Positions 5,437 to 5,492 of a stretch of DNA of 5,492 nucleotides are shown in pieces. Every line of letters begins with the position of its first letter. The first letter of the stretch is position 1. A model generated the notes under the pieces. The model was given only the letters and a program-made list of their open reading frames with translations. It did not search any database and was not told where the DNA came from. This DNA is from an uncultured Clostridia bacterium (GTDB taxonomy: Bacteria > Bacillota > Clostridia > Oscillospirales > CAG-272). The stretch spans positions 1 to 5,492 of the forward strand of contig CAMGCN010000088.1 of the NCBI GenBank assembly GCA_946040935.1, written 5' to 3'. Both the position numbers and the translations under genes were made by a program.

Positions 5437-5492
5437 CCTATACCAAAAGACAGTCGAACACACAAAGCCTGCGGCGGATATTTTCGGCTGAA
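5437..5492. other. Short 3' end of window with no recognisable gene
   Basis: Fifty-six bases follow the VanZ-family stop codon. No start with a ribosome site is seen. The GC-rich segment AAAGCCTGCGGCGG (5465-5478) could be the left arm of a terminator hairpin, but the matching right arm would lie outside the window. Confidence 0.4.

Noticed and set aside
5134..5463. Antisense open reading frame opposite the VanZ-family gene
   Set aside because: The + strand frame carries clear VanZ motifs; the antisense product is composition-driven and lacks a start signal.
1..5492. tRNA, rRNA, CRISPR array, insertion sequence or riboswitch
   Set aside because: No cloverleaf, spaced direct repeats, transposase motifs or long structured leader were seen; gaps between genes are all under about 100 bp.

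Overview
This window looks like the end of an assembly contig from a Bacillota bacterium, most likely a member of Clostridia. That placement is inferred from Gram-positive-style signals: a sigma-A type promoter, Shine-Dalgarno sites before the genes, a TTG start behind a strong AAGGTGAT site, a split CpsC/CpsD pair instead of a fused Wzc, a CpsB-type PHP phosphatase and a VanZ-family protein. The species cannot be told from the sequence. All genes lie on the + strand and are tightly packed; the largest gap is about 90 bp.

Bases 1-43 are not biological. They are an untrimmed Illumina Nextera i7-side adapter: the last base of the flow-cell sequence, an 8-nt index, and the transposase adapter ending in the 19-bp mosaic end. 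Genomic sequence starts at about 44, inside a 5'-truncated gene (44-587) for the C-terminal part of a coenzyme F420 hydrogenase/dehydrogenase beta-subunit-like protein. In Clostridia this family often sits in polysaccharide clusters.

A near-consensus promoter (618-646) begins the main transcription unit. In order it encodes a membrane-anchored FlaA1/PglF/CapD-type NDP-sugar 4,6-dehydratase (679-2571), a CpsC/Wzz-type membrane modulator (2581-3372), a CpsD-type bacterial tyrosine kinase (3375-4166) and a CpsB-type PHP-domain tyrosine-protein phosphatase (4224-4928). A textbook intrinsic terminator follows at 4936-4967. The modulator-kinase-phosphatase order matches the B. subtilis ywqCDE arrangement. 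Together these genes would provide one sugar-nucleotide precursor enzyme plus a complete phosphorylation/dephosphorylation circuit for exopolysaccharide or capsule assembly. No glycosyltransferase, flippase or polymerase is present, so those would have to lie upstream or elsewhere.

The most interesting feature is that both the modulator and the kinase end in Gly-Tyr-rich cytoplasmic tails that start with the same RGGYY sequence. A Tyr cluster is expected on a CpsD kinase but not, to my knowledge, on the CpsC partner. The phosphatase has His where the usual 'DDG' motif has its second Asp, and the kinase has Asn in place of the middle Arg of its ExxRxxR motif. After the terminator comes a small VanZ-family membrane protein (4984-5436) with a TTG start. 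The last 56 bases hold no recognisable gene.
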